A DNA stretch of 64,000 bases from JAAYXS01 sp043820985 (lineage in GTDB: Bacteria > Planctomycetota > Phycisphaerae > UBA1845 > Fen-1342): contig JBDRDH010000011.1 in the NCBI GenBank assembly GCA_043820985.1, forward strand, positions 36,865-100,864, given 5' to 3'. Positions within the stretch are counted from its first letter, which is position 1. Each line of letters opens with the position of its first letter. Below, in pieces: positions 35,725-44,836 of this stretch. The translations under genes and the position numbers were made by a program. The notes under the pieces are model-generated. The model saw only the letters and a program-made list of their open reading frames with translations, did no database searches and was not told the DNA's origin.

Positions 35725-37827
35725 ATGACCATGTCATCAGGCGAACGGGCCGACGATCCGCAGCGTCAGAAACTCGACGAGCGGCTGGCGGAGCTTGCGG
35801 AGCAGAATTCGGCGTTGCGGGAGGCTGGCGAGCGTGAGCGCCAGATGCGCCGCCGCCGGGAAGCCGAGGCCGACCGGTTGGGGGATACCGCCGGGCAGTA
35901 TCGGGCCGAGCTGATCGAGCGCGAGTCGGGGATACGTTATCGACTGGGTGATGCGTTCGTGCGGGCCGCGCGTCCTTCGATGGACACGTTGAAGCTGCCG
36001 TGGCGTATCATTGCGCTATTATGGGAAGGTTGTACTCGGCGGCGCGCCCGGCGGCAGGCCGCCAAACGTACGGCTGATAATGTAATTCCGCCGGCATTGC
36101 CGGGCGATTCATATCCGACCAGCCACACACCGCAAGGTTACGATCCTGAGAGCTGTGCTGTATTGACGGCGCCCTTTACCGAAGCGCCACGGGAGTTACG
36201 GCAACGTGACGATGTGCGTGTATGCGTGGTGTGTGATGAGTTCTCGTGGCGGGCCTGGCAGTTTGAAGCTGATTGCCGGACGTGTATGCCCAACACCTGG
36301 CAGGAGGTTCTGGAGCAAAAGCCCCCCGATGTGTTACTGATCGAATCGACCTGGCGCGGCGCGCAAGACAGTTGGCGCTACCAGCTTTACGATCCCGGAC
36401 CGCGCGAGCCGGCCGTCAGCTATCACGCTCTACCGGAAATAGTGGCCTGGTGTCGGCAGCGTGAGATCCCCACGGTGTTCTACAACAAGGAAGACCCGCC
36501 CAATTTTGAGGTGTTCATCGAGGCCGCCCGGCAGTTCGATCATGTCTTCACTTCGGATGCCAATTGTCTGCCGGACTATCACGACAGGCTGGGGCACGAG
36601 CGTGTTTACGCGTTGCCCTTCGCGGCTCAGCCGCGGATTCACAATCCGCTGATGAGTGGACCTCGCGCCGGCAACGTCTGCTTCGCCGGTACCTGGTACG
36701 CGCACCGCCACTTCGCGCGGCACGCTGATACCGAGAGCATCCTGCGACCGGCCCTGGATTACGATCTGCATATATATGATCGTATGGCGAATAGTGGCGA
36801 TCCGAACTACCGCTGGCCGGAGGCATATCAGTCGGCGGTACGTGGGGCTTTGCCTTATGGTCTGATGCTGGCGGCCTATAAGCGTTACAAGGTGTTTCTG
36901 AACGTCAATAGCGTAAAGAACTCGCCGACCATGTTTGCCCGGCGGGTGTATGAGCTGTTGGCATGTGGTACGCCGGTGATCAGCTCGTATTCGGAGGGTA
37001 TCGAGGAGTTGCTGGGAACCGAGCTGGTGCCGATGAGCACGGATGAAAGTACGACGCGGGCGTTAATCGAACGCTTGCTGGGTGATGATGACTATCGCCG
37101 CCGGCTGTCATTACGCGGTCAGCGCGCGGTTTTCAGCAGACACACCTACACCGAGCGCTTTCAGAGCATATTGGATGCAATCGGTTTACAGCGCTCGGCG
37201 GTCGCGCCGCCGGTGCTGACCATGATCGCCGCGGTGGAGGACGCAACTGAATTGGCGGCGGCTTGGGCTAATTACCGCCGACAGACGTATACACATAAAC
37301 AGTTGATTATTTGTACGCCGCGGCCGGCGGTGCTGGCGAACCTGGGCAGCGTGACTGGGGACGATCAGTCCGTGCGGGGCATCGCGGTGGAAGGGGCTTC
37401 CTGGGGGGCACTGCTGCGGGAGGCCCTGCAAAGCTGTGTGGGAGGTTTCGGGGTGGCGCTCAATCCGGCGGATTACTACGGGGCGGAGTATCTGACAGAT
37501 TATGCGCATGCCACGCTTTATGTGTTTGATACGCCGATGGGCAAAGCCGGCTGGCATCGGTTGGATTCTGACGGGTCTTTGCAGGTTGCCGGAACTGAGG
37601 CGGAATACCGCTTTGTCGAGCGGGTGCATCCTTGGACGTTGTGTCTGTCCGCCACACGGGCGGCTGAAATGGTTGGAGTGGCTGATGGGGCCGGTACGCC
37701 GGTGGAGTGGTGGGATAAGCTAGCGGTGGGTCCGGGAGCGGCTTGTGCCCTGGACCACTTCAACTATGTTCAGGTCGCAGAGGGGGCCGCGCTGGATGGG
37801 ACCCGGTTGGCAGCCGCGCTTGTGTAG
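35725..37827 (+). CDS. CgeB-like glycosyltransferase with N-terminal coiled coil
   Basis: A 700-residue cytoplasmic protein. Residues about 8-70 form a highly charged coiled coil. A GT-B type glycosyltransferase core follows: 'VLLIESTWRGAQDSWRY', then 'GNVCFAGTWYAHRHFARHA' and 'YELLACGTPVISSYSEGIEELLG', which match the CgeB/YkvP family (PF13524). The C-terminal 200 residues resemble a GT2-like or related domain ('MIAAVEDATELAAAWANYRRQ') without a clear DxD. The start is ATG 35725 after GGGACGAG; 35731 is also possible. Donor and acceptor are unknown. It stands alone, not in a polysaccharide operon. Confidence 0.7.
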   Translation: MTMSSGERADDPQRQKLDERLAELAEQNSALREAGERERQMRRRREAEADRLGDTAGQYRAELIERESGIRYRLGDAFVRAARPSMDTLKLPWRIIALLWEGCTRRRARRQAAKRTADNVIPPALPGDSYPTSHTPQGYDPESCAVLTAPFTEAPRELRQRDDVRVCVVCDEFSWRAWQFEADCRTCMPNTWQEVLEQKPPDVLLIESTWRGAQDSWRYQLYDPGPREPAVSYHALPEIVAWCRQREIPTVFYNKEDPPNFEVFIEAARQFDHVFTSDANCLPDYHDRLGHERVYALPFAAQPRIHNPLMSGPRAGNVCFAGTWYAHRHFARHADTESILRPALDYDLHIYDRMANSGDPNYRWPEAYQSAVRGALPYGLMLAAYKRYKVFLNVNSVKNSPTMFARRVYELLACGTPVISSYSEGIEELLGTELVPMSTDESTTRALIERLLGDDDYRRRLSLRGQRAVFSRHTYTERFQSILDAIGLQRSAVAPPVLTMIAAVEDATELAAAWANYRRQTYTHKQLIICTPRPAVLANLGSVTGDDQSVRGIAVEGASWGALLREALQSCVGGFGVALNPADYYGAEYLTDYAHATLYVFDTPMGKAGWHRLDSDGSLQVAGTEAEYRFVERVHPWTLCLSATRAAEMVGVADGAGTPVEWWDKLAVGPGAACALDHFNYVQVAEGAALDGTRLAAALV

Positions 37828-37841
37828 ACGCGACTCGCCGG

Positions 37842-38390
37842 CTATTTGGCACTCCATCCCGACGAGGAGTATGAAGCTCCGACAGGTTGGGCGACCAACA
37901 GGTGCACATCGCTCGTGTCGGATTCCAGGTGGTCGAAGAATACGTCCACATAGACGACCGTGGCCTTGGTAGTAGCCAGTCCGGTGGTGCTACGGCCGTA
38001 ACTGCCGGCGAAGAATTGCATGGGGCGATCCGTGTCTTTGTCCTTGGAGAAGCCTGAAATTCCGCGGCAGGGTACCGTGTCACTTTTTTCGCCGAAGTAG
38101 TAGTGCAAGGAGAGATCGGGCGCGAGCAGAGTAAGCGGCTTATCGGCGGTTTTTTTCACGCGCAGCGTAACGACCGCCCCCCGCAGCTTGTCGGGTTCCG
38201 CACAGTTGTAGACATTGGCCACGCCGGCATATTCGGTGACGAAGGTCATATCCACGATCTCGAAGCTGACGTTCCTGGTGTCGAGCAGTTCCGGGATTGG
38301 GCGCGTTTCTTTCTGGCCTTGCTCCATCCCCGTGGCCAACACCAACACGGGAACCAATCCCAGCATTAAGATACCAGCAGGCTTCCACAT
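37842..38390 (-). CDS. Secreted hypothetical protein
   Basis: A 182-residue protein with a signal peptide (about residues 1-22) and AGGAG six bases upstream of the ATG. No family was recognised. The body is beta-rich with alternating strands, for example 'GAVVTLRVKKTADKPLTLLA' and 'TKATVVYVDVFFDHL', and contains one or two free cysteines. It could be an envelope binding protein. It converges on the glycosyltransferase gene with 14 bases between stops. Confidence 0.6.
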   Translation of the reverse strand: MWKPAGILMLGLVPVLVLATGMEQGQKETRPIPELLDTRNVSFEIVDMTFVTEYAGVANVYNCAEPDKLRGAVVTLRVKKTADKPLTLLAPDLSLHYYFGEKSDTVPCRGISGFSKDKDTDRPMQFFAGSYGRSTTGLATTKATVVYVDVFFDHLESDTSDVHLLVAQPVGASYSSSGWSAK

Positions 38391-38522
38391 GGCTTTCTCC
38401 TGATGATGAATTGACGGCCGAACTTCGAATCGCGCCGGGGCGCATGGTGAAGCTATACCAGAACCCGGGTGGTTCGACCAGTGCTGACGGACGTGGATGG
38501 TGCTTAGCGCTCTCGGCCGTTA

Positions 38523-38548
38523 CGGCTCGGCGGGAGCCTTGCCCTCCC
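38523..38548 (-). repeat. Dispersed repeat, GGGAGGGCGA family
   Basis: On the minus strand GGGAGGGCAAGGCTCC then CGCCGAGCCG. It lies beside the repeat at 38588-38613 in a 235-base gap without a gene. Confidence 0.7.
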
Positions 38549-38587
38549 GATTACGACCGACCGGGACGTCGGCCGCTACTAACTAAA

Positions 38588-38613
38588 CGGCCGCCACGGA
38601 GGGCGGCCGCTAC
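38588..38613. repeat. GTAGCGGCC-family palindromic repeat
   Basis: CGGCCGCCACGGAGGG then CGGCCGCTAC, with CGGCCGCC/GGCGGCCG arms. It lies 13 bases after the stop of the coiled-coil gene (38626). A second GTCGGCCGCTAC at 38568-38579 sits next to it. Confidence 0.75.
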
Positions 38614-38625
38614 GTTTGTGCGTTT

Positions 38626-40044
38626 CTAGCGCTCGCGGACTATGCCGTCGCCGGCGTAGCCAGTCAGGAACAGGAACTGCGTCTGGGTGATGACCGGGAT
38701 GTACATCGCTTGGGCCCGATCGATCATTCGGCGGAACTCACTCAGTTGGAGCAGTTTGCGTTCAGCCTGGTCCCGGACGACATCACTGGCGTCGGCCGCC
38801 ACGTCGGGAACGCGGGGAGCAATACCGATGACCACATAGTCGACGGTTTCATCCAACTCGGAGACAACCTGCCCACCCCATTGTCGAATGATGCCGCGGA
38901 TCTTGTCGGGGCCGTCGAAATCGACCAGTCCATCGTAATTGATGTCGAAGTCGCCGCGAATGACGAATTTGGGCTTGCGGCTGCGCTCGTAGGCGATGTT
39001 CACGACAATATCGCCTTCGATGATCGGCTGGCCAGCGGCGGTGCGAATGACGCGGCATTCGGCGGTATTCTCGCTCAGGGTGACAACCTCAACGGAAGCC
39101 TTGCCGCGCAATGAGCGGGCCGCCGAGCGGGTTTGCGAGTAAATCTCGAAACCCATGCCTACCTTGATATCGTCTTCGGTACCCAGATTTACGTAGATCA
39201 CGTCGCTGCCCGGGATGGCGCGCAACACGCGGCCGTCGGCCTTGGTAAGGATGGCTTCCGGATCGAAGCTGCCGGGCTTGAGATCCTGGATTTTCTTCTG
39301 CAGGTCACCGATCTGGCGTGTCAGGCGCGCGATAGTCAGGTCCAACTCGCGTTTTTCGGTATCTCCCTCGCGGATGTACTGCTGAAGCTGCTGTTCCTTG
39401 ACTTCGAGTTCGTTGGTTAGCTCGGTAAGCTGAGTCTCCTTGGCGGCCAGCTTATTGGCGAAGTCTTCTTCATTTTGCTGGGTTTGAGTTTTCAGCTCGG
39501 CGACCTGATCGGTATACAGATCGCGGGTTGACTTGAGATCCTGAGTAAGTGATTCGACCTGGCTCTCCTTACTGGCGAGCTCATTGGACAGATTGCGGTT
39601 AGTGTTACTTTCCTGTGTCAGCCGCTCATCCAGCTTGCGAATGGCCGTGAGCAGGGTGTCGTTGGGATTGATCACGCCGGCTTTGGTCTCGGCGATCTGG
39701 TTGAGAAGTTCGTTGGCCTGGGTCTCGACAGTCTGCCCGTAATTACCCTTGGTGCCCGTGATCAGCTCGGCCATGGTGCTGATGTCGTCGGTCATGACAC
39801 TGGTGACAGTCGTGTTCCGTGAGCGGGCTTCATCGGCATAGTATGAACCCAGTACGCCGGGCGGAGTGCCAAGGTCGTCCAGGCGGCGCTGGTTGTTGGC
39901 CGCGCGCTGCTCGGCGTCCTTAACCTTGGTCAATTGGAAGATGAAGCCGCCCAGGGAAGCGACACTGACGACCACAAAAGCGATCAGACCAATGTGCAGG
40001 CTGGTCAGGCCGCCGCTACGGACCATTGCAGGTCGACCGGCCAT
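38626..40044 (-). CDS. Membrane-anchored coiled-coil protein with BRCT-like C-terminal region
   Basis: A 472-residue protein with one membrane helix (about residues 16-36) and a long coiled coil from about residue 105 to 255 with heptads such as 'KLAAKETQLTELTNELEVKE'. A small beta domain follows ('RVLRAIPGSDVIYVNLG'), then a segment near residues 360-420 ('FVIRGDFDINYDGLVDFDG', 'GGQVVSELDETVDYVVIG') that has the pattern of a BRCT domain. BRCT domains usually bind phosphoproteins or DNA, so a membrane-tethered copy is unusual. The function is unknown. The assignment of BRCT is by pattern only. Confidence 0.65.
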   Translation of the reverse strand: MAGRPAMVRSGGLTSLHIGLIAFVVVSVASLGGFIFQLTKVKDAEQRAANNQRRLDDLGTPPGVLGSYYADEARSRNTTVTSVMTDDISTMAELITGTKGNYGQTVETQANELLNQIAETKAGVINPNDTLLTAIRKLDERLTQESNTNRNLSNELASKESQVESLTQDLKSTRDLYTDQVAELKTQTQQNEEDFANKLAAKETQLTELTNELEVKEQQLQQYIREGDTEKRELDLTIARLTRQIGDLQKKIQDLKPGSFDPEAILTKADGRVLRAIPGSDVIYVNLGTEDDIKVGMGFEIYSQTRSAARSLRGKASVEVVTLSENTAECRVIRTAAGQPIIEGDIVVNIAYERSRKPKFVIRGDFDINYDGLVDFDGPDKIRGIIRQWGGQVVSELDETVDYVVIGIAPRVPDVAADASDVVRDQAERKLLQLSEFRRMIDRAQAMYIPVITQTQFLFLTGYAGDGIVRER

Positions 40045-40290
40045 CCGTGTACTCCTCTGTAAAAAACACTCCCGGAGTAACTTTTGCCTGAGTCGCTGGA
40101 GGGTGCCCGGGATACACCACGACGCAGGTACAGGGCTCGCAAAGTATGAAAGATCGAGGGTGGATTGTCAAAAGACAAAACCATACCCAGCTTGACCATA
40201 CCCCCGAGGTCCGGTCATGATGTTGGATACCGCGGACGGTGGCGGGGTGTCCGGCCCGAAGCGCAGCAGGTGGTACCGGCAGGTGACATC

Positions 40291-40545
40291 ATGGCTAAAT
40301 CCATCAAAAACATGAAGTTCGAGGAAGCAATGCGGCGGCTGGATGCTATCGTCGAAGCGATGGAATCCGGCCAGACAGGTATCGAGGAGTCTATTGCCCA
40401 GTATGAGGAGGCTACGCAATTGGCCGCTCGTTGCCGACAGATTCTGGATCAGGCCGAGCAACGTATCTCGAAGATCCAATTGGATACCGAGGGGAAGCCA
40501 CAGGCTACGCCTTTCAGCTCCGAGCAAACTACGCCGGAGGAATAA
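40291..40545 (+). CDS. xseB: Exodeoxyribonuclease VII small subunit
   Basis: An 84-residue protein with the whole XseB fold: 'KFEEAMRRLDAIVEAMESG', 'IEESIAQYEEATQLA' and 'CRQILDQAEQRI'. The start at 40291 gives the normal length; the ATG at 40165 adds 42 residues unlike XseB. AGGTGA lies just upstream. It stabilises the catalytic XseA subunit in single-strand DNA degradation. xseA is not in this window. Confidence 0.92.
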   Translation: MAKSIKNMKFEEAMRRLDAIVEAMESGQTGIEESIAQYEEATQLAARCRQILDQAEQRISKIQLDTEGKPQATPFSSEQTTPEE

Positions 40546-40658
40546 CGCCAAAATTGCCCAGGTATCCACAGGTGGCAGCTTGTAGCCCAGTTATGTAACA
40601 GTTCGGGCGTGGGCCACATATACAGTTATCGGCCCCAGATCAGATGTGAGGGTGAGGC

Positions 40659-41438
40659 ATGTCCGCAAGCACGAGCAAGGCGTTGCCGCGGGCTCTCTGT
40701 GATGCTTTCCTGCCACAAACTTGTGTCATTTGTGGAGAATGGATTGCAACTGGAACTGGATCGGCTTGTCGTGGGTGTCGTCAGGAGTTGCGTGAGATCA
40801 CACGCCGGTCATATTGCCCGCGTTGTGGTCGAAGCATGCCAGCCACGGCCATCAAGGAACGTCACTGTGCGCGTTGCCGTACGGAGCGGTTCTGGAACAT
40901 AGCCGGTTTGGCGCGGATCGGGGCTTATGAATCACCGCTTCGTCAACTGGGAGCCCGACTGAAGTATCACGGACGTGCGCGAAATGCAAACTTTGCCGCC
41001 CGATTGCTCGCGCGGGCATTACGAAAAAAAGCATGGCTCTGCGAGGTCGAAGCCCTGGTACCGGTACCGATGCATTGGTTACGGCGACAGCAGCGGCCCG
41101 TGGAGCATACGGATCTTTTAACAACGGCACTCGGACGCGGTCTGGATCTGCCAGTTTGGCGGGTGGTCCGACGCGTGAAATACACCCCCAGCCAGACACA
41201 GGTTACGTCACAAGCGCGGCGTTTTGCCAATATTGATGGATGCTTTGCGTGTGCGGGGGGCGTATCAGAGCAACTGAAAGGTCGTTGCGTCTGTATCATC
41301 GACAACCTATTGGCGAGTGGTGCGACCATCTGCGAAGTATCAAAAGTCTTACGCCGCGCGGGGGCGCGAAGGATTTATGCCGCGGTCATCTCTCGAACGG
41401 TGCTGGCTGGTGACATGCAAGCTGGCCCTGGGATGTAG
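40659..41438 (+). CDS. comF: ComF family phosphoribosyltransferase-like protein
   Basis: A 259-residue protein with an N-terminal zinc ribbon of the ComF type ('CVICGEWI', 'CRGCRQEL', 'CPRCGRSM', 'CARCRTERF') and a type I phosphoribosyltransferase domain. The PRPP loop reads 'CVCIIDNLLASGATICEV'; the usual pair of acids is D-D but here the second is N. ComF proteins act in DNA uptake and replication restart. It follows xseB by 113 bases on the same strand. The changed loop might weaken PRPP binding. No other competence gene is near. Confidence 0.87.
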   Translation: MSASTSKALPRALCDAFLPQTCVICGEWIATGTGSACRGCRQELREITRRSYCPRCGRSMPATAIKERHCARCRTERFWNIAGLARIGAYESPLRQLGARLKYHGRARNANFAARLLARALRKKAWLCEVEALVPVPMHWLRRQQRPVEHTDLLTTALGRGLDLPVWRVVRRVKYTPSQTQVTSQARRFANIDGCFACAGGVSEQLKGRCVCIIDNLLASGATICEVSKVLRRAGARRIYAAVISRTVLAGDMQAGPGM

Positions 41439-41476
41439 AGGGGGTCATACTTTGGTTCGTGAGGATCGGGGTCGGA

Positions 41477-42493
41477 TTAAAGTGGTTCATCCAGTTCGGC
41501 GGTTCGTTTAATCCGGAGGGCACGATGCCCACGAATGTGCCCGGGCGAACCAGCAAATTTATTGTGACCGGCTACCTGGAGGATCAGGTCAGCCGAAGCG
41601 CGCTTGTCGAGCGGGAGCAGATCGCCGGGCTGTAAGTCGCGCAGTTCACTAAGTTTAATACGTGTCTGGCCCAGGAATGCGGACAGATCGACACTTGAAA
41701 GTGTCAGGTTGCGCATCAACTTGCGTTGCTGCGTGGGGGTGGCATCCTTGACACAGTAACCAAACCAGGACTGGGTCGTAAGCTTGCTGAGGACTGATTC
41801 GATCGTGTTGAAGGGGATACAGATGCTCATGGTCCCGGCACTTTGCCCCATTTTGATCTCGAAAGTGATGAAGACTACTACTTCCGTAGGTGCGACGATG
41901 TGCACGAGTTGGGGGTTGCTTTCAGTGTCGACCACCTCGAAGCGCGCGTCGACCAGGTTGTGCCAGACTTCGGACAAATGCTCGAGGGCCCGCTCGACCA
42001 GGCGATTGATCAAACGCCATTCGATTGTTGTCAGGGAGCGCTGAGGGATGAACATAACGGTGTTGTTGCCACCCAGCAGACGATCGACGATCGGATAGAC
42101 GATCAATGGGCTGAGTTCCAGGCACATCTGTCCTTCCAGGGGTGGCGCCTGGAGAATGACGAAGCAGGTCGGATTTGGTAGTGAGTGGATGAACTCGCCG
42201 TAGGTCAACTGTTCCACGCCAACCACGCGCACTTCAATAATAGTACGCAGGAAGCCCGAGAGGGTAGCGCCGAAATTTCGAGCGAAACCGTCGTGAATTG
42301 AGCCCAGTGCTCGAATGTGGTCCTTGCTGACACGCTCCGGGCGTTTGAAGTCATAGGTTGAGATATCCACCTGTGGCTGTGATGTGGCTTTCAGAGGAAT
42401 CCCTGTCGCTGGATGGCCAGCGGTAAGCTCGTCTTCGGAGGAGACGGCCGCGAGTAGGGTGTCGATCTCGCTCTGGTCAAGGACGTCAGCCAT
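41477..42493 (-). CDS. fliM: Flagellar motor switch protein FliM
   Basis: A 338-residue FliM of normal length. The N-terminal CheY-binding peptide is 'LDQSEIDTLLAAV'. The middle domain has 'YDFKRPERVSKDHIRAL' and 'RLLGGNNTVMFIPQR' near residue 145, and the C-terminal SpoA domain has 'TRIKLSELRDLQPGDLLPLD'. It forms the C-ring with FliG and FliN and reverses the motor in response to CheY-P. No other flagellar gene is in the window, so it is separate from the usual operon. It ends 38 bases from the converging comF. Confidence 0.93.
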   Translation of the reverse strand: MADVLDQSEIDTLLAAVSSEDELTAGHPATGIPLKATSQPQVDISTYDFKRPERVSKDHIRALGSIHDGFARNFGATLSGFLRTIIEVRVVGVEQLTYGEFIHSLPNPTCFVILQAPPLEGQMCLELSPLIVYPIVDRLLGGNNTVMFIPQRSLTTIEWRLINRLVERALEHLSEVWHNLVDARFEVVDTESNPQLVHIVAPTEVVVFITFEIKMGQSAGTMSICIPFNTIESVLSKLTTQSWFGYCVKDATPTQQRKLMRNLTLSSVDLSAFLGQTRIKLSELRDLQPGDLLPLDKRASADLILQVAGHNKFAGSPGHIRGHRALRIKRTAELDEPL

Positions 42494-42867
42494 GGTCTCG
42501 ATTTAGCAGATATAGCGTAATTCTAGGCGCTCTAGTGATTTGCGGTTGTCCGCATTTCCGTGCAATACTATCGGAACGTCATGAGTGTGGCTTTACCTCG
42601 GGCGGCCGGGCCAGGGTGAGCGGGCCACTGGTGGGCAAATGCTGCGCGATATGCTGGTGACAGGGCCTGATGTTGGCGATCAGGGGGACGGAAATCTGGT
42701 ACCAATCCAGCCCTTGACGGGCAGACCCCGGCCCAGTTAGTATTGTCGTTTCCGCGGAGTCCGCCTCCGCGGGTCAGTACCACTGTGTGTATTCGGAGTA
42801 GGGCAGTACGTCCCCGGTGGCTATATGCCGATGCAACGGGGCCGGAAAACTCACGAGGAGGTGACGT
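42494..42867. other. Leader region upstream of rpsB
   Basis: A 374-base gap without a gene, between fliM (divergent) and rpsB. It contains a possible -10 box TACTAT at 42567-42572 and a hairpin CCGCGGAG/CTCCGCGG (42752-42759, 42765-42772) with a 5-base loop. The hairpin is about 95 bases before the rpsB start and could be a leader structure for S2 control; this is inference. Confidence 0.45.
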
Positions 42868-43854
42868 TTGGCATCCCCTTTGGTCCGTGATCTGCTGGAT
42901 GCAGGCATCCACTTCGGCCACCGGTGCGCCCGGTGGAATCCGAAGATGAAGCCCTTCATTCACAGTAAACGGAGTGGAATCCACATCATTGATATCCGCG
43001 AAACGTTGCGCGGCCTCTTGCAAGCCAAGAAGTTCATCAGCCGCGTGGTCAGCAGTGGTGGTGACGTGCTGTTCGTCGGTACTAAGCGTCAGGCTCGGAC
43101 CGTGGTTCAGGAGCAGGCGCTGCGATGTAAGATGCACTATGTCAGTGAGCGCTGGTTGGGCGGTACGCTGACCAACTTCCGGACGATCCGTTCCCGACTG
43201 CAACGCCTGGATGAGTTGGAGGCGCTGGTTGACAGCCCTGAATGGGAGACCGGCTACTCCAAGAAAATGAAATCCATGCTCGCGCGCGAACTGAAAAAGA
43301 TCCGCCGCAATCTGGACGGTATCCGGCGGATGAACCGCTTACCCGGCGTGGTGGTTTTGATAGACGTGCACCGTGAAGCTAATGCGATTCACGAATCGCA
43401 AGCTCTTAAGATCCCCACTATCGGCCTGCTGGATACTGACAGTGATCCGGATCATGTCACCATTGCAATACCAGGCAATGATGACGCCATCCGATCAATC
43501 AACGTCATCATCCACAATCTGGCGGATGCGGTCGAGGAAGGGCTGCGTGCTCGTCCCGAGCCGCAAGAAACGACCGAAGGACGTAAAGGGCGGGAATTCG
43601 GCACACCGCAGCGTCGTCGCGGTCGCCGACCAGCGTCTACGCCGCACTCTGAATCCCCGGTTGGTGCCAGCCCAACACCTGCTGAAAGCGGCTCTAGTGA
43701 ACCTGCCGTGGCCGTAGCCGGTGCAATCGAGGAACCTTCAACCGCGCCGCCGACTCCAGCGCCGGCCGAACAGCCCTTGGTGGGGCAGCCTAAGCAGATG
43801 GATATACCGACCAGCACCGATACAGGTGGGGAAAATCCGGCGAACCAGGGCTGA
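42868..43854 (+). CDS. rpsB: 30S ribosomal protein S2
   Basis: A 328-residue S2 starting with TTG behind a strong site (GAGGAGGTG, four bases upstream). Family blocks include 'LLDAGIHFGHRCARWNPKM', 'FVGTKRQARTVVQEQA', 'RWLGGTLTNFRTI', 'VVLIDVHREANAIHES' and 'IPTIGLLDTDSDPDHV'. After about residue 235 there is a 95-residue tail rich in Pro, Ala, Ser and Thr, longer than in most bacteria and probably disordered. It is followed by tsf after 89 bases, the usual order. Confidence 0.97.
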   Translation: MASPLVRDLLDAGIHFGHRCARWNPKMKPFIHSKRSGIHIIDIRETLRGLLQAKKFISRVVSSGGDVLFVGTKRQARTVVQEQALRCKMHYVSERWLGGTLTNFRTIRSRLQRLDELEALVDSPEWETGYSKKMKSMLARELKKIRRNLDGIRRMNRLPGVVVLIDVHREANAIHESQALKIPTIGLLDTDSDPDHVTIAIPGNDDAIRSINVIIHNLADAVEEGLRARPEPQETTEGRKGREFGTPQRRRGRRPASTPHSESPVGASPTPAESGSSEPAVAVAGAIEEPSTAPPTPAPAEQPLVGQPKQMDIPTSTDTGGENPANQG

Positions 43855-43943
43855 CGGTCGTTCCCTGACAGCTAGTGAGCACGTCGTTGCCGCGGTGTGG
43901 TCCACCAGGTAACAATTGTCTTATCAGGACGAAGGAGTAGGTG

Positions 43944-44771
43944 ATGGCGATTACGGCCGGGATGGTGATGGCACTTCGCAAGAAGACCGGCCTGCCGATG
44001 ATGGAATGCAAGCAGGCGCTCGAAGAGGCCGGTGGCGATGAACAAAAGGCCATTGATCTCATGCGCAAGAAGGGCATGGGGCAGCTCAGCAAGCGCGCCG
44101 ATCGGGAAACCTCGCAAGGCCTGGTAAGCTGCTACGTGGATTCGGATACCGGCCAGGGTGGTATTGTCGAGTTGCTGTGTGAGACCGCTCCGGTGGCGGG
44201 TACCGAGGATTTTATGAATCTCGCCGCTCGGATTACTCGTCAGGCCGCGGCCATGGACGCGCCCACTCCGGAGAGCATTCTCGAGCATCCGTGTCTCGAT
44301 GATGCTTCCAGGAAGATCAGTGACGTTGTGCATGATGTGGTCAACCGACTACGCGAGAATGTGAAAATCGCGCGGGTCGGGCGACTGACCGGCCACCTCG
44401 GGAAGTACACGCATCATAATAGCCAGGTCGGTGTGCTGGTGCGGATGAGTGCTGATTGTCCCGCCGAAGTTCGTGCGGATGTCTGCATGCATATTGCCGC
44501 CATGCGCCCACAGTGTACGCGCCGCGAACAGGTTGACGCGGAGAGCGTCGAGAAGGAACGTCAGCTTGCCATCGAGCAGGCCCAGGGCAAGCCGGAAAAC
44601 ATCATCGAGAAGATCGTCACTGGCAAGTTGAACCGCTGGTACTCTGAGATCGTGCTGCTGGAACAGCCCTTTGTCAAAGATGACAAGCAGTCAGTGGGGC
44701 AAATGCTGATGGGCGTGGCACCGGAACTGACCGTGCAGGATTACCTGCGTTTCGAGGTTGGCGGAAGCTAG
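43944..44771 (+). CDS. tsf: Elongation factor Ts
   Basis: A 275-residue EF-Ts, the nucleotide exchange factor for EF-Tu. The N-terminal UBA-like part has 'ALRKKTGLPMMECKQALEEA' and 'GDEQKAIDLMRKKG', and the core has 'HHNSQVGVLVRMSA' and 'GKPENIIEKIVTGKLNRWYSE' (shown in part). The C-terminus is 'QPFVKDDKQSVGQML'. The start is ATG 43944, with AAGGAG six bases upstream; GTG 43941 is next to it. It is co-directional with rpsB. pyrH and frr do not follow, so the usual cluster is broken here. Confidence 0.96.
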   Translation: MAITAGMVMALRKKTGLPMMECKQALEEAGGDEQKAIDLMRKKGMGQLSKRADRETSQGLVSCYVDSDTGQGGIVELLCETAPVAGTEDFMNLAARITRQAAAMDAPTPESILEHPCLDDASRKISDVVHDVVNRLRENVKIARVGRLTGHLGKYTHHNSQVGVLVRMSADCPAEVRADVCMHIAAMRPQCTRREQVDAESVEKERQLAIEQAQGKPENIIEKIVTGKLNRWYSEIVLLEQPFVKDDKQSVGQMLMGVAPELTVQDYLRFEVGGS

Positions 44772-44806
44772 CTCGCGCTGTTACCGCATGATTTGGGAAA
44801 CTTTCC

Positions 44807-44836
44807 CGGGCAGACTCGCGATGAGCGTTCTGCCCG
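44807..44836 (+). terminator. Hairpin terminator after tsf
   Basis: A perfect 8-bp stem CGGGCAGA/TCTGCCCG with a 14-base loop, 36 bases after the tsf stop. The T run is weak (CTTGAATG). Confidence 0.5.
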
